From Patiria pectinifera (lineage: Eukaryota > Echinodermata > Asteroidea > Valvatida > Asterinidae): DNA of 64,000 bases. The notes beneath the pieces are model-generated. The model was not told the DNA's origin. It made no database searches and saw only the letters and a list, made by a program, of their open reading frames with translations. Below, in pieces: positions 1-13,300 of the stretch. The stretch is from the NCBI GenBank assembly GCA_029964075.1, contig CM057149.1, positions 16,816,197 through 16,880,196 on the forward strand, read 5' to 3'. Each line of letters begins with the position of its first letter. The first letter of the stretch is position 1. The translations under genes were made by a program, and so were the position numbers.

Positions 1-1107
1 AGGTAAACTTATTTGTAATTTGTGCATTTTGTTCATTTGAAGCAACAAAAGTGATGCAGAGAAAACAGAGAAAACCAATGAAGCACATTTTGTTTGGGTC
101 TTGTAAGGGGATTCTGATACAAAAGACTGGCCTGCCGTTTCATCTTTTTAACTGCACTCTTTCGTGTACAATCCCTCAATGGTCCTGAGACGTAATGACG
201 TCACGCTTTGTTTAAATGTGGGCATTCCTAGGAGAGCCAGGTGGGACGCTTGGCTCTCAAGGGAAAGCGCACATGTAAAAAAAAACGTGATGTCATTCTG
301 TCTTACATGTAGGTCTTTTAGGCGAAGTAAAAAAAAAAAAGTTTAGCATCCTGCCTTTTTGAAAAAAGAAGAAGCGGGAGGCCCTTTTCTTTTCCTTTAA
401 AATGGCCTCCGACTGGGTTATTTTTTCAAGAGGGTCGCCGGATTTGTTTTTAAATGGCTGCCATTGGACTCAGGAAATGACATAACAGCTTCATATGGGC
501 TAGATGCAACAGAGAATGATTGTTTTCTTCTAAACAACACCATTTCAGGTGGAGATATTTTACTGGGTTTTGGGTACCAGTCCTTAACTTCAGTTAGAGC
601 AAGTTTTTTTTCTTGCAATTTACCCATGTTCATCTGTGGCAATTACATGATCGAAAGATTTATGCATTATGCATTTATGTTAAAATATCCAAGGACTCCT
701 TTATCATGGTGTCCAGCTGGTTCCTGTGTGGCACATTTCCTTGAAAATTCATGGTTGTCTGTCCTAACGGATTTCCTCCTGGACTTTTCCTGTACGGTCA
801 AGTGCTCGTTGCAATGATTTGCAACCTTTCTTATTTTATTGAAGCAGCATTGGTAACAAAAAGGCAAGGCTGGTGAAAATGGTCCAAAAAACCCCAACAT
901 TTTGTTCAATTGATTCAGAATGAATCTGGTCACTAGAAAATATCAGGCTTTCAAGTATTCCTACCGGTAGGCCTACTTTTCCCACTTTTTTTTTTTTTTA
1001 CCTTGCTCCTACTTTTCCTAATTTTTTTTTTCAATATTTGTTAGAACTGCAATAGGACCTATACAATGTGCATACTAATAATTAAATATTGAATTGTTGT
1101 TTTTCAG
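1..1107. other. 5' flank of ALAS; no coding exon recognised
   Basis: No convincing coding exon lies here. Bases ~14-60 are a repeat: near-identical sequence recurs at 58,405-58,445 and, inverted, at 45,180-45,225. A palindromic TGACGTCA (CRE-like) sits at 196-203. It could belong to a promoter, but no TATA box or transcription start can be supported. An untranslated first exon of the ALAS gene should lie here or upstream of the window, because the first coding exon begins at a splice acceptor at 1106-1107. Confidence 0.4.
196..203. promoter_or_regulatory. CRE-like palindrome TGACGTCA upstream of ALAS
   Basis: An exact TGACGTCA octamer lies about 950 bp before the first coding exon. CREB/ATF binding to such sites is known at vertebrate ALAS1 promoters. 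Here the distance to any transcription start is unknown, and TGACGTCA-containing repeats occur elsewhere in the window (for example near 31,067 and 34,427), so a regulatory role is only a suggestion. Confidence 0.2.
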
Positions 1108-1352
1108 AATAGCCATATTGCACCCCAAATCTCAGAGTCCTCAAAGCACCATGGCACACTTGGCCATCCTCAAGTGCCCGTTCCTGTCCCGTCTGCCTCA
1201 CGGCTTTGCCAAGCGGGCCGGCACGTCCCTCTTCACCTACAGTGAGAAGTGCCCCGTCATGAACCAAATCCTGGCCCGCCACGTCTCCAAGAAACAGGCC
1301 GAGGAAGACGACAGCCAGCAGGAGAACAACAACAACAACGAGCAGGAAAAAG
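1108..1352 (+). CDS. ALAS: ALAS coding exon 1 (5'UTR 1108-1150, coding from 1151)
   Basis: The acceptor TTTTTCAG ends at 1107 and the donor GTGAGG starts at 1353 (phase 1). It encodes residues 1-67: mitochondrial presequence with LKCPFL and EKCPVM motifs, ending in a poly-Asn and acidic stretch. In vertebrate ALAS1 such CP motifs bind heme and block import or promote degradation; I infer the same feedback here. Confidence 0.9.
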
Positions 1353-4300
1353 GTGAGGCTGTTGAACAGAGGGGGAAATTACATCTGATGTTATCCCGTC
1401 AAATTATGGTTAACCAGGGGCCAATTTCATAGAGCTGCTTAAAAGCACAAAATTTGCTTAAGCGCAAAAACATCTTGCTTAATAAAATCAGGTTACCGGC
1501 CAAAACTCCATGCGATTGTTATGCTAAGTAAACAGCAGCTAAATACCAGTCACAAGCAATGTACATCACATGGAGTTTTGGCCGGTAACCTAATTTTACT
1601 AAGCAATGTTTTTTCGTGCTTAAAAGCAACTTTTCTGCTTAAGCAGCTCTATGAAATTGGGCCCTGTTCACGTTGGATGACGTGTATACATGCAAAGGTT
1701 TTGCGGTAGTCGGAATGGATGACAGATAAACACGCAACGAGTGAGGCCAGAAATATCTGCGACCCACTCGCAGCAAGCGAGGCCAGAAAAATCAAGGTGT
1801 GCTGGCTGCAGATGACGGCCTGAACCCGTCTGGCATCGAGGTTCGAGGAAAACAATCCCAAGCCTGGGTCCGGTCAAAGTCAAAATAATCCCGGCGCAAA
1901 CTGGTAAAGTTTTGTACTGTTCAGATCCAGTTCATGTTGATGAAAATTGCTGAAAATTGATTGCACTTGCTATGTGTAGCTTTTATTTTCTGAGTACGTT
2001 TTGTGAACAATTTACATTTTAGCCTTGGCCAATTTAGATTAGAAGCAATTACTGATGTGCAGTGGGTGATGCGCATATTGCTCACATACATGTACGACAT
2101 CCATCCTTTTCTAAAAATTACAGCAAAAGCAAATGTTGTATTCATATTACCTTTAATTCGCCATTGATCGCCACTCATTTTTTGTTCAATATGTATTTTT
2201 TATTCTTTTAAAATTGAGCACTACAAAAATCATTGTGGGATTGATAAAAACTCTATAGGCCTCTATCATCGGTGCATAAAGCATCTGCGTTTTCTTTCTC
2301 TGTATTTTAAAGTAACATAACATGTGTACATTGTACGTGTGTGTACTGCTTAAGAGTAAAGTTGTATAAAGTGTGTTGACCGAATCTGAATGTTGCATAA
2401 ATTTCAAGGTTTCCGTTATCCTCAATGTAAACAACACTTTGTACCCTGAGAACTGTCTGGAAAGAATTATACCCCTCGTATACAGATGATCAAATATGGG
2501 TTGAAGGGCACAGCAGAGGGGTGGACGGCCTTTGAGGTTGTTAAGAGTATTCATGAGATGTGACAATCACCTAGATTTTGTTAATTTCTGTAGACCAACA
2601 AAAATTGGGTTGGGCGTGGCAACTGTTGATGACCATGCCAAACAAAGAAACCTCTGCTTCCTAGTAGGGCTGTGCATCGGAACTGGATACCAGATTGGAT
2701 CGGGTACCCATGACCGACTTTACAGATTTCTTAGTACGTGTAGCTAATCGCGGACAATGAAAAAGAAAGTTTTTGAATGTCATTTGAGGGGAATTTTCAA
2801 CATGAAAACCAGGGTACACATGTACATGAGAAAACGAAACAGGTTTCCAAGTTAATGATGCTTGCGGAAGTTGCAGTTTTCACCAGAAAGCTATGTAATA
2901 TAAAGCTCACTGTATAGTTTGCATCTTGCCGATGTGTTATTGTGCGAAACTTTGTGAACAATCTGAATAGCAACTTCCAACATTTAAATCAAGCTTTGTA
3001 ATAGCCCTAACTGTCCTGAATCCTCCAATTTCAATATGATTTTGCACACCCCCTATTAAAAATAGTGGTGGTTAGTACAGTCGAGTCTCATTATAACAAA
3101 CTCGTTCGGACCTAGCCAAATTGTTTGTTATATCAGAATTTTGTATTAAGAGAAACATCAGTCCCATTCATTGTGCCATAAATGCACGGTCGGGACCAAG
3201 GCTTTATGTTTGTTATAACCAGAATTTTGTATTAACAGAGTTTGTACTAACGAGAGTCGACTGTATTGGATCCTTAGAAAAGAAACTGCCAAAAAACACC
3301 AAGGTTTTGTGTTCAGGCCGGTCTTGTGTTGAGGCAAACGTGAAAGTGAATTAGTGACGTCAGCTAGGGCAAGTATTTGCCCTGTGAATTTGCAAAAGTT
3401 TAATGCAGTTCAACTTTGGCAAATTTCGCAGCAAATGTTTCGTGATGTCAAACTTGTTTCGCACTCACGTCACTTACATGTATGAATTAATTCTACATGT
3501 ATGTAATACAGACATGCATGTATACATTTTGTACATGTAGGCCTACATGTATGTACGTACATGTACATGCAGTAATTTGTGCACTTTCAGATGTAGTACA
3601 AGCTAAAACGATCTTGTTTGTAGGTCAAAACGATTCATGTGGTCAAACTTAGTGACTTGACAAAAACGTTAGTATCTTGACAGTGATTCAGTGATATTTA
3701 ACACAAGCACATGTACACAAAATTTGCACATTGCAATGACTACAATTTGCGACATACATACACTATACATGTATCGCCCAATATCCTAATGAGGAAGTAA
3801 CCTGTAAATTGGTGAGGGCAAGTACCAGGAGGAAATGCCAACACCCATAAGGGTACCAGGAACTTACATGTTTACTTTTAAGGAAGTGTCACTCTGCGGA
3901 CATGGACACATGTTATTTCACACCTGAGTGATTTTGGATACATGTTTATGTAGTATTAAGATCACATGTCTACACAAACAAACTTTTCTGTAGGTTTTCT
4001 AGCCAGAATTTTGCCTGAGTGCCTAGATTTTTTAGAAATGAAAAAAAAAGGGACTTACGTGTATATCATGTATATTACATTTTTTCCCACAAAACTATTA
4101 AAACTACATTAGTGAGACCCAATTAAAGGTGCCGGTAATGTTACTGGTACATGTACGATGTATGCTGATAAAAAGGTACACATGTATGTGTGGTCTGTGT
4201 GCATACATGTTGTACATTAAAAAATATGGGGCCGTATCATAAGTCCGACGCCTCATAGGTCCGACGCCTCATAACTCCGAAATTTTGGACTTACGAGGCG

Positions 4301-7300
4301 TCGGACTTATGAGGCATAAAATTTATTTATTCCGCCTCATGGGTCCGACGCCTCATAAGTCCGACAACGGAAAAACGAGGCGTTTAATTTGTCAGACTTA
4401 CGAAGCGTCGGAGCTATGAGGCATCGGACCTATGAGGCGTCGGACTGATGAGCCGACCCCAAAAATATGTACATCAATGTATTTTGCCTTTGGCTTAAGG
4501 CAGACTAACATAAATGCACGTCGTTCAATGTAAGAATCTGTTAATTTGTCATGTTCATTTGTAGTTCTTTTTATGCTAGAAAATGAATCCAAATTAACAT
4601 TCACACATGGGCAGAAAACCATGCAGTAGTGTAGGCTATAATTTATTGAAAGGTTAAGAGGGCAGTGCCAGTGGTGTCGATTTAGAAAATAAAAGTTACA
4701 TGCACAGTTGAGATTTTTCCTTGAAAATGGGCTGAAATACGGAAATTGTGCATGCACTGACAAAATTTTACTTGCACAGAGCCAAAGTTACATGCATCTG
4801 TGCATGTACATGTACATGTACATTGTGTACATTGTGTAAAACCCCACTAAATCGACTGGATGCCATGGCTAGGGAATGTACATGTACATGTACAACAATT
4901 GCTTTGAGTGTAGGCCTACATATTTTGCCAAAAATCACTCAGTTCCTAGGCTCCGAGGTTTTGAATCCTGTTACTTGTGTACATTGTAAACAGAGTATCC
5001 CAAATGATTTGAAAAAAAAAAAAAATACAGTGGTTTTCCTGACAATAATGAATGTTGACATTTCACCTTGGAGATTGTGACAGACTATTGTTCTTTGTAT
5101 TGTGTGAATCTTGCCAGTCATCGGTCATGCTATCTGTGCTTGATAGTGCCTGCCTGTGCGTGGACAAATTTTGTGTCAATAGATTAGACTATGGTTTTGA
5201 AAGGTTAACCAGTTCCACTGGTAAAAAGTTGCCTACAGAACTTTGCAAAATAGACAGGAATTATGTAAATCTATTGTCTGAAAGCCAATATTATATTATG
5301 TACGTACATATGTATACATGTTTATGTACCTGTATATGAAACTTCCATTTTGCAGGGTTTGCCATATTGTAAAAAGAGGGGTTGGGGTTGGGGGGGGGGG
5401 TGTATTCAACAGATACACTACATGTACCGGTACTTACGTGATGCGTTAAATTGAAAAAAATGAGATGAAACTGTGCACACTTAGAGAATGTTGGTGATTT
5501 TTTTTTCGATTTTCAGATTTATTGATATTTGTAATCTTTGATATTGTCTCCTACACATATTTTAAAGAAATAATCCCGGTGTAGAAATCGTGCAGGATAA
5601 AACTTGTTTCTATGGAAAAACAAATGGCAACTTTCGTTCACGCGAATACAAAACATGAAGCGTTCAAGGCCTTTTAATCAGTATTTTATTTTGTTGACCT
5701 GTCGATAAATGCGAACGTAATTTAACCAGCCATAATTTGTCAACAGAATGTATGATTGGAGAGCAACAAACAGAATTCATTCTCTTTCCTAATACATGTA
5801 CATGTACCTGCAAACCCTCATTTGGACCCCTGCCCAGTTCTGTCTCATTTGCATATTAAAATAGTTTTTTAAATTGATGAATATAAAATTTTCTTTAAAT
5901 ATCTAACATTGTGAATGGACATGTGTAGAGAGAGATTCAGCAACTACCGGTAGGCAGGATATCTGACCCCGTACTTGTGAGAACAGACAACACCCTTACT
6001 ATAATTTTCTTAAATTGGTGACTAGTCATGCTCGTTGCCTGGACAATACTGTATTTGTAACATCCCTGTCTACATATTTGCAGGCAGGGGACTGGCGTTG
6101 CTGGAGTATGAAAGCGCTAAACATGATGCTGTATATGCATGATTGGTCATACATGTATGGACAAAAAATACACTGGGTGTGTTCTACCGTAACTCTGCTT
6201 GTATTTGGGTGAAAGTATGCTATGGGCTCTGTGCGCCAACAGAAGAGGGCGCCCTTCTACCTAGCAACGACATCCCCTGAGCGGGACACATACATGTACA
6301 TTTCGCTGGTTGACGTACGCACACCGTTCCTTGTCATGCTTGTGTGTGACGCACGTTCACCAGGGGATTTGTACTACATGTATACATGTACACGCAAGGG
6401 GCCGGGCTTCGCGGCAAAATATTGCAGTCAGGCAAGATAGCATCGATCGTTCGGTCACCCCCAACTGTACTTTCTTTGCCGGTGAGGGGGTACTTGTGAA
6501 CGGAGTGGATACTGGTAAGCTTGTTGTACCGGTATGACATACATCATGTACATGTACATGTACCAATACATGTACATGTACATGTACATGTACCGATACT
6601 TGTACAGTACCGGTATACATGTACTACCGGTACCAAGGCTGTGTTCAGAATTTACATTTACAAATGTCATGAATGTACCGTACACTATACATGTACATGT
6701 ACCAGCTGCATTTTGCATGCGTTTTACGTATCCCCACGTACATGTATATTCACTGTACATTGAAATGATTTATCGCATCCTATTTATGTGTCAGACAGTA
6801 AAACGATACATACAGTACTTGTACATGTATGCTGGTACCGGTACATCAGGCATCTACACAATCCTAATTTGTGTTTAATCATGGCACGTATCTTAAAAAA
6901 TGGAAACGTTTCTAACACTGACTATTAGTAAGGCATTGATTAAGTACAATGTTGCAATGTTGTTAAGTACATTTACGGTATTATGTGATGGGAATAAATG
7001 TATTTTAACCCTAACCATCTCAAATCCTCCAAAATGCTTTTTGCAAATTGGAGAAATTTGCAGGTTCAAGGTTACATGGCAAAAAGTGCGTTGCTGATTT
7101 CGGAGGACGCACTGTGTCAAGGTCTTTGGCCAAACCTTGTGTTGTTTATGCTCTGCTGTGCATAAATTTTGGCCTACATGTATATTATACTTGAAATCCT
7201 CCGCACTGCTCCAGGATGTCACTGCCTCTGCCTCAGCCTATTGACAGACATAGCCGGAGGATTTTGCAGGATTCAGGCAGTGGTCACCCCTCCACGGACC

Positions 7301-10300
7301 ATATTTAAGAAATAATGGAGTATTTTGCAGGATTGAGGCTACATCCTACATGTACACATGTACATGTATCAAAAAGGCCTAGGGAGTTAGGGTTAACATA
7401 CCTGTATGACCCTTTTTTTTTTAAAAGCTTTTTGTTTTCAATATCAGCAATAAACATCCCGTGGCATGTATTAAACCTAACTCCCTAGGGGGTGTGCAAA
7501 ATCGTATTGAATTTGGAGGATTCAGGACGTTAGGGCTATCTGACAACTGTTAGGGCCAAGTAAAATTCTTGTTCCTCAAAAAGATGATGTGTTTCGCAAA
7601 TTGCCCCTAGATTGTACATGTACTTTGTGTTGTTTTTGTCACAAGGAAATTATACAGGGTTCCATACTGATCATGTTTTTATGTTACTCTGTGATTTTTT
7701 TTTATGCAGGCTCCATACCGCCATCTCCCGGTGCCAGCAAATGCCCGTTCCTGGCTAACATGGAGGACTCTCGGAAGCTGACTCGTATCATTGACTCAGA
7801 TCTCATTGATTCCTCGGATAAGGAGACAGGTACTGTACTACGTTCTCGGTCGTAAAGTTGTGATCTAGAAATGTTTCACACCTGCCGTGGGAATTAAACA
7901 AGTCAACTCAATACTGGGTGGTTAAAAAAAAAAGGACACCCACATTTGACAGCAATTTTCACCTATTTTTAAAAATTATTTTTAACTGTCTATTAGTAGC
8001 TATTGAAGTACTGGCCTTTAAGCAACTGTGAGGAAAAAATCGTCGCATTTGCACATTTTGTCGTTGAGCTATGCTAATTTGAATATTTCATGTGCGAAAC
8101 CTGTTTGTCCACGGAGGTATACATTTCCTTCGCTTGACTGAGCTTAGCTATCGGAGCTTTATTTGAAAGGGCATGGCATTTGATTGTTATGTTATGTAAT
8201 GTTATGCAACAATGAACTTAAGCTGACAGCTGATTGAGTAGATGATCTTAACACTGACATGAATAATTGGACAGCTTCAATAAAAGTATAAATATATTTT
8301 GGTGGGAAGGTTTTTTAATTTTTATAAACTACAAAAACGTCCAATTTACATAGAATAACCCATGGACAAGACTGATTTTGGTGACTTGTATTTCAAATTA
8401 GCATAATATCACTATTTTTGCGATTTTTACTGAGTTTTTTTTACCATGCATGGTTAAAGGCCTATACGGTACTTTACTACTATGTGAACAAATATTTAAT
8501 ATAAGCTCATTTTAGTAGGTGAAAATTGCTGTCAAAAGTTGGTGTACTTTTTTTGGAACCACCCTGTAGCTATATGTATTTTTCATGCTTCTTAGTAAAA
8601 TTCTTCAAAATCTACTGACAGAGTGATTGTTTTTTTGGTTGGGGGGGGGGAAGGGGATTGAATGATAAATCATTTTACTTCAGAAAGTTGTGAAAACAAT
8701 AACAGGCACCTCATGTTCAGATGTTAGATTAAACAGTGACTTTTGACACAGCGTCTGTTTTGGCAGGGGGTGACACTTATGCAAGCGTTACTGATGCAGA
8801 TACCTGCTGCGTACAGTCCGATACAAGGCCAACAATTTCACTTGCAACCATTATAAAACATGCATTTACATTTATGCAAGCCTTACTGTTGCAGATACCT
8901 GCTGCGTACAGTATACCGATACAAGGCCATCAATTTCACTTGCAACCATAGGGTATGTCAATGTGTGAAAAATACATGTACTAAGCAAAACAACACAAAC
9001 TATGCAGCATGCCATTGATTCAGGGATGTACACAAAGTCCTCTTGCAATTTTCTGGTTTCAGGCTTAGATCAAAAATTTTGCAAATAATATACGTGTAGG
9101 CACCTTACTTGATCTTTTATTCCTCAAATTTCTACTTACATTCCTGTGGGTTTTATTCAGTGTGATCTTTACTGACATTCAAAGGTAAAAATCTTCGGGT
9201 AACATTGGTTAAATCGCCACAAATATTTTTTCAGTCTGTCCTGATCGTATTGCAGGCTTTGCTCAATGGTCACACAAAATACAAACAAACCAAGATTATG
9301 AAAACATCTATTTTGGGCATCTGTTTTTTACCGTTCCTTTCTCCGTTTCGGCACCCATGTTTGTCCTGCGTTGAAATCCTATACTCTGAGCACCGAATAA
9401 TAAACCTTTTACGCTCGACCCCTTTCTATGAGAGCGAAGTCTGACGTCAGTCGGGACTCGCTGTGAAATGAAAATAAAAATAGTGCCTGTGGACAAACTG
9501 ATCTGTTTGGAGAATTTGGAAAAACAATAATTGAATTTGGACTTGGAGGCTTGAAGTGACCTGCAGTTTTGAGTGTTAACCTTTGTAATTTGATTTCTGA
9601 GTTACCTCAGGCTGAAGAAATACTGTATTGTTAAGTGCACCTACAGTCATTCGCACTGTCTATAGTGGAGACTCCTATGAGAATTCCAAAATCTTTCTTA
9701 TTTATTTTTGTTCGGAGCAGTCACTTGAACGGATCAATTGTATTTGTGAGAGATGTATTTTTGCAGCCAAGTCATTTGACTTTGTGGCCATGTCATTTGA
9801 CATTGTCCAACATATGTACAAAGGATGCGGCTGCGTTTAATTTTGCACACGTTTAGCAGATATTTGAATAAGGGAATAAATGTGTGCTCTGGAGGCTTTT
9901 ATCACTCTGTTTAAGACCACTTAGAGTCTGGGTACTGATAATTACCCGAGCCGGAGGCAAGGGTAATTATCAGCACCCAGACTCTAAGTGGTCTTAAACA
10001 GAGTGATAAATACCGACTGAGCACATATTTATTCCCATTCATAAATACCTTTTTGGTAAAAAAATATCAAATAATTAGTTCAAAAAATACTGATTTGTCC
10101 AACAAGTTCACTTCATGCTTTTTGAAACATCCCTCTAGCAAAATAATGGAGTGTTCAGCTGGCGAGTAAGATGTAAACAGCCCTTTTATGGAGATTGGCG
10201 CGCGCGTGGCATGTTCTGAGCGATGTCGCGCAGAACGCACCTGGTGCGTTGCGTTTTGAATTTAGAACTATAAAATTCTGACTCGCTGGTAGTGTTGCGC

Positions 10301-13300
10301 ATGCCTACGTGAGGATTGTGAACGTTCAACCAATGAAACGGTAAGAGGCACTGGATTTTTAGGGGTCTACATTTTATTGCGACACTGGAAAAGTGTTTAA
10401 GACCAGCTAGCCATGTCTTTATCATCCGTTTAAGACCGGCCACGTGACAGGCTCTCGACCAATAGGAATGGCTAAACTGTCTGAGGTATTTATGAATACT
10501 GTTTAAACGTTAAGCCATTTTTACAAAGGCCGACGCCTGCTTATTATGTCCGCAGATTGGCGTGATTAGTAAATCAACAATGATTGACATAATAAATGGC
10601 AGGCAGTCATTATAAGAATTAAAATCTTAACTACATGTATGTATACCTGTTCCCTCGAATGTATTCGAGCACTGCTGCTGCTTCTAAGGTTTTGTAAATG
10701 AAATGATGTAGGTTTGAAAGCATCTTTAATTATTTGTGCTACCGTTATGTGTGTTTTAAGTCAACGGAAGATCGCGTGAACGTACCGGGACATGTACATG
10801 TACCGTAGGTTCCTCAAATTAGGTTTTGCCCTTCATGTTAAGGTACATGTACATGTAGGTTCCTATTTATGACTCGGGTTTTGTTCAAAATTTTTTGGAA
10901 CATATGTAAACTGATTTCGAAATTTTCTCGTTTGAGCGTTTAAGTATGTAAACATACATGTAAATGTAGGTGTAGCAATCTTCTCTACACCTTGAAGCAC
11001 ATTTTCTACTTAAAGTATGTGCATGACCAGGTTTTGCATTGATATTAATGGGATCCACATTGCCATTGTGCAAATTTACTTCATTGATTCACAGTGTGTG
11101 TGTAAAGTATGACAAAATCTAGAATTAATAGGGCAATTCCGTATACACCGTATGTCCGACCACACGACATACTGGTACACGTACAAGGTCATTAAGGCGG
11201 TGGTGTACCTTGGTTTGGTCTGTAAGTGTTTTCTTCTCAATAGACGTCAACTACTGTGTCTGACATGTGTGTGTACATGTACGTGTACGTCAAAATTTAC
11301 GGAATTGCCCAATAGCTGTTTGTATTGATGCACTTGGGGAAAAGATGATTGGGAAAAAGCTTTTAAATAAAAAAGAAAAACGCATGTGAATTTTTTACTG
11401 CTCTTATTTGATTTGATTTGCTGGTGATATGTAATAACTAACGTCCAGAAGAATGAATACATGTAGTTAAAATTGTTTCTTCCTCTGCAGTTGTGAAGGC
11501 TAACCGTGCTAAATCTGATAAAGCTTCAAACAAGGATGATGCTGACTTTATCAAAGGTGCGCATTATTTTTGATCCATGATAATTTTTATTTCAAGGGAC
11601 CTCAAGTGGTATATAAAGTTAAACTGTCTGGGCCATACTCTGCTCAATCCTTCAAAATCCTCCAAAACTTCAAGGATTTGACAGGATTGTAAATAAAAGG
11701 TGGGGGGGGAGGGTTGTCTAACAAAAATGTCTATGTCAGAACAGTTATAAGTAGGTTACAATAACACTCTTACTGTATAAACAGTAAACAGCCTTTTACA
11801 CAGGCTAGTCAGAAACAGTAGCAAGCACTCTGACTGGTCAAATTCAGTCAACAGACAATAGAAGGAAACTGGTGGCACAGCTGTCGTATCAATCGCCTAC
11901 AGTTGTATAGTCAAAACACAGGTTTGTCAAGTTACATAAACATTCACAGCCAGTCAATCCTGCTTTATGTAGGCTGGGAGCTCTTAACTGTTGAAAACAG
12001 TCACTTCATTAATTTTGACTAAAAGGGCAACTTGGCACAGAATGTTCGTTTGTATAGGAGGGATAAACAAAACATACAATTACAGAAATATATTTTTTTT
12101 CCTCTCTACTTTCCCAACAGACAATGGAACTTTTGACTACACCAAGTTCCTCCACGACAAGGTGGCGGCCAAGAAACGAGACCACACCTACCGCATCTTC
12201 AAGAAGGTGAACCGTATGGCCGAGGCTTTCCCGTACGCTGAGGAGTACTCCCAACACGACGGAGAGGAGAGCCAGCCTATATCCATCTGGTGCAGTAACG
12301 ACTACCTGGGCATGAGCAGGCATCCTAAGGTCACCCAGGCTGTCATGTGAGTTGTGGAAGTGTTTTGGTTCATCTGGGGCAATGCTTCTACTTGGAGGGG
12401 AGTCTAGAGGGGTTGTAGGGGGAGGGGGCTGAAGGAGGGATATATAGGCCTTCCCTTTTCATCAAGTATAGTAATGACTACCTGGGCATGAGCAGGCATC
12501 CTAAGGTCACCCAGGCTGTCATGTGAGTTGTGGAAGGTTTTGGTTCATCTGGGGCAATGCTTCTACTTGGAGGGGAGGTCTAGAGGGGCTGCAGGGGGCG
12601 GGGCTGTAGGAGGGGTATACAGGCCTTCCCTTTTCATCAAGTGTAGTAATGGCTACCTGGGCATGAGCAGGCATCCTAAGGTCACCCAGGCTGTCATGTG
12701 AGTTGTGGAAGGTTTTTGGTTCATCTGGGGCAATGCTTCTATTTGGAGGGGAAGTCTAGAGGGGCTGCAGGGGACGGGGGCTGTAGGAGGGGTATAAACA
12801 TGTAGGCCTCCCTTTTCATCAAGTGTAGTAATGACTACCTGGGCATGAGCAGGCATCCTAAGGTCACCCAGGCTGTCATGTGAGTTGTGGAAGGTTTTGG
12901 TTCATCTGGGGCAATGCTTCTACTTGGAGGGGAGGTCTAGAGGGGCTGCAGGGGGCGGGGCTGTAGGAGGGATATATAGGCCTTCCCTTTTCATCAAGTG
13001 TAGTAATGACTACCTGGGCATGAGCAGGCATCCTAAGGTCACCCAGGCTGTCATGTGAGTTGTGGAAGGCTTTAGTTCATCTGGGGCAATGGTTCTACTT
13101 GGAGGGGGAGTCTAGAGGGGCTGTAGGGGGCGGGGGCTGTAGGAGGGGTGTGTATAGGTCCCCCTTTTCACCTTGTGTAGTAATGACTACCTGGGCATGA
13201 TCGAGCAGGCATCCTAAGGTCACTCAGGCTGTCACGTGAGTTGTGGAAGTGTTTTGGATTATCTGGGGCAATGCCAGGTGGTTCTACTTGTACCGGTAGG

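Larger units (their letters stand above)
1353..7709. other. ALAS intron 1 (6.36 kb): repeats only
   Basis: No coding exon seen. Contains a CAGGGGCC-ended MITE (1415-1666), a pogo/mariner-like MITE (3078-3263), an inverted minisatellite (4228-4455), clusters of ACATGTAC and ACCGGTAC, a (GTACAT)n tract near 6540-6620, and an ACCCTAAC-ended element (7008-7397). Stretches 1700-3060 and 4800-6500 otherwise show nothing recognisable. Confidence 0.7.
7830..11490. other. ALAS intron 2 (3.66 kb): repeats only
   Basis: Holds a mariner-type MITE (7914-8566), a ~95-bp tandem duplication (8781-8949), a large hairpin element (9866-10,040, with related sequence to ~10,505) and further ACATGTA clusters. Nothing coding recognised in 8950-9860 or 10,510-11,490. 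Confidence 0.7.

Noticed and set aside
6455..6878. Long open frames rich in Met/Tyr/His/Val on both strands
   Set aside because: They are translations of the (GTACAT)n repeat and have no stop codons in several frames for that reason.
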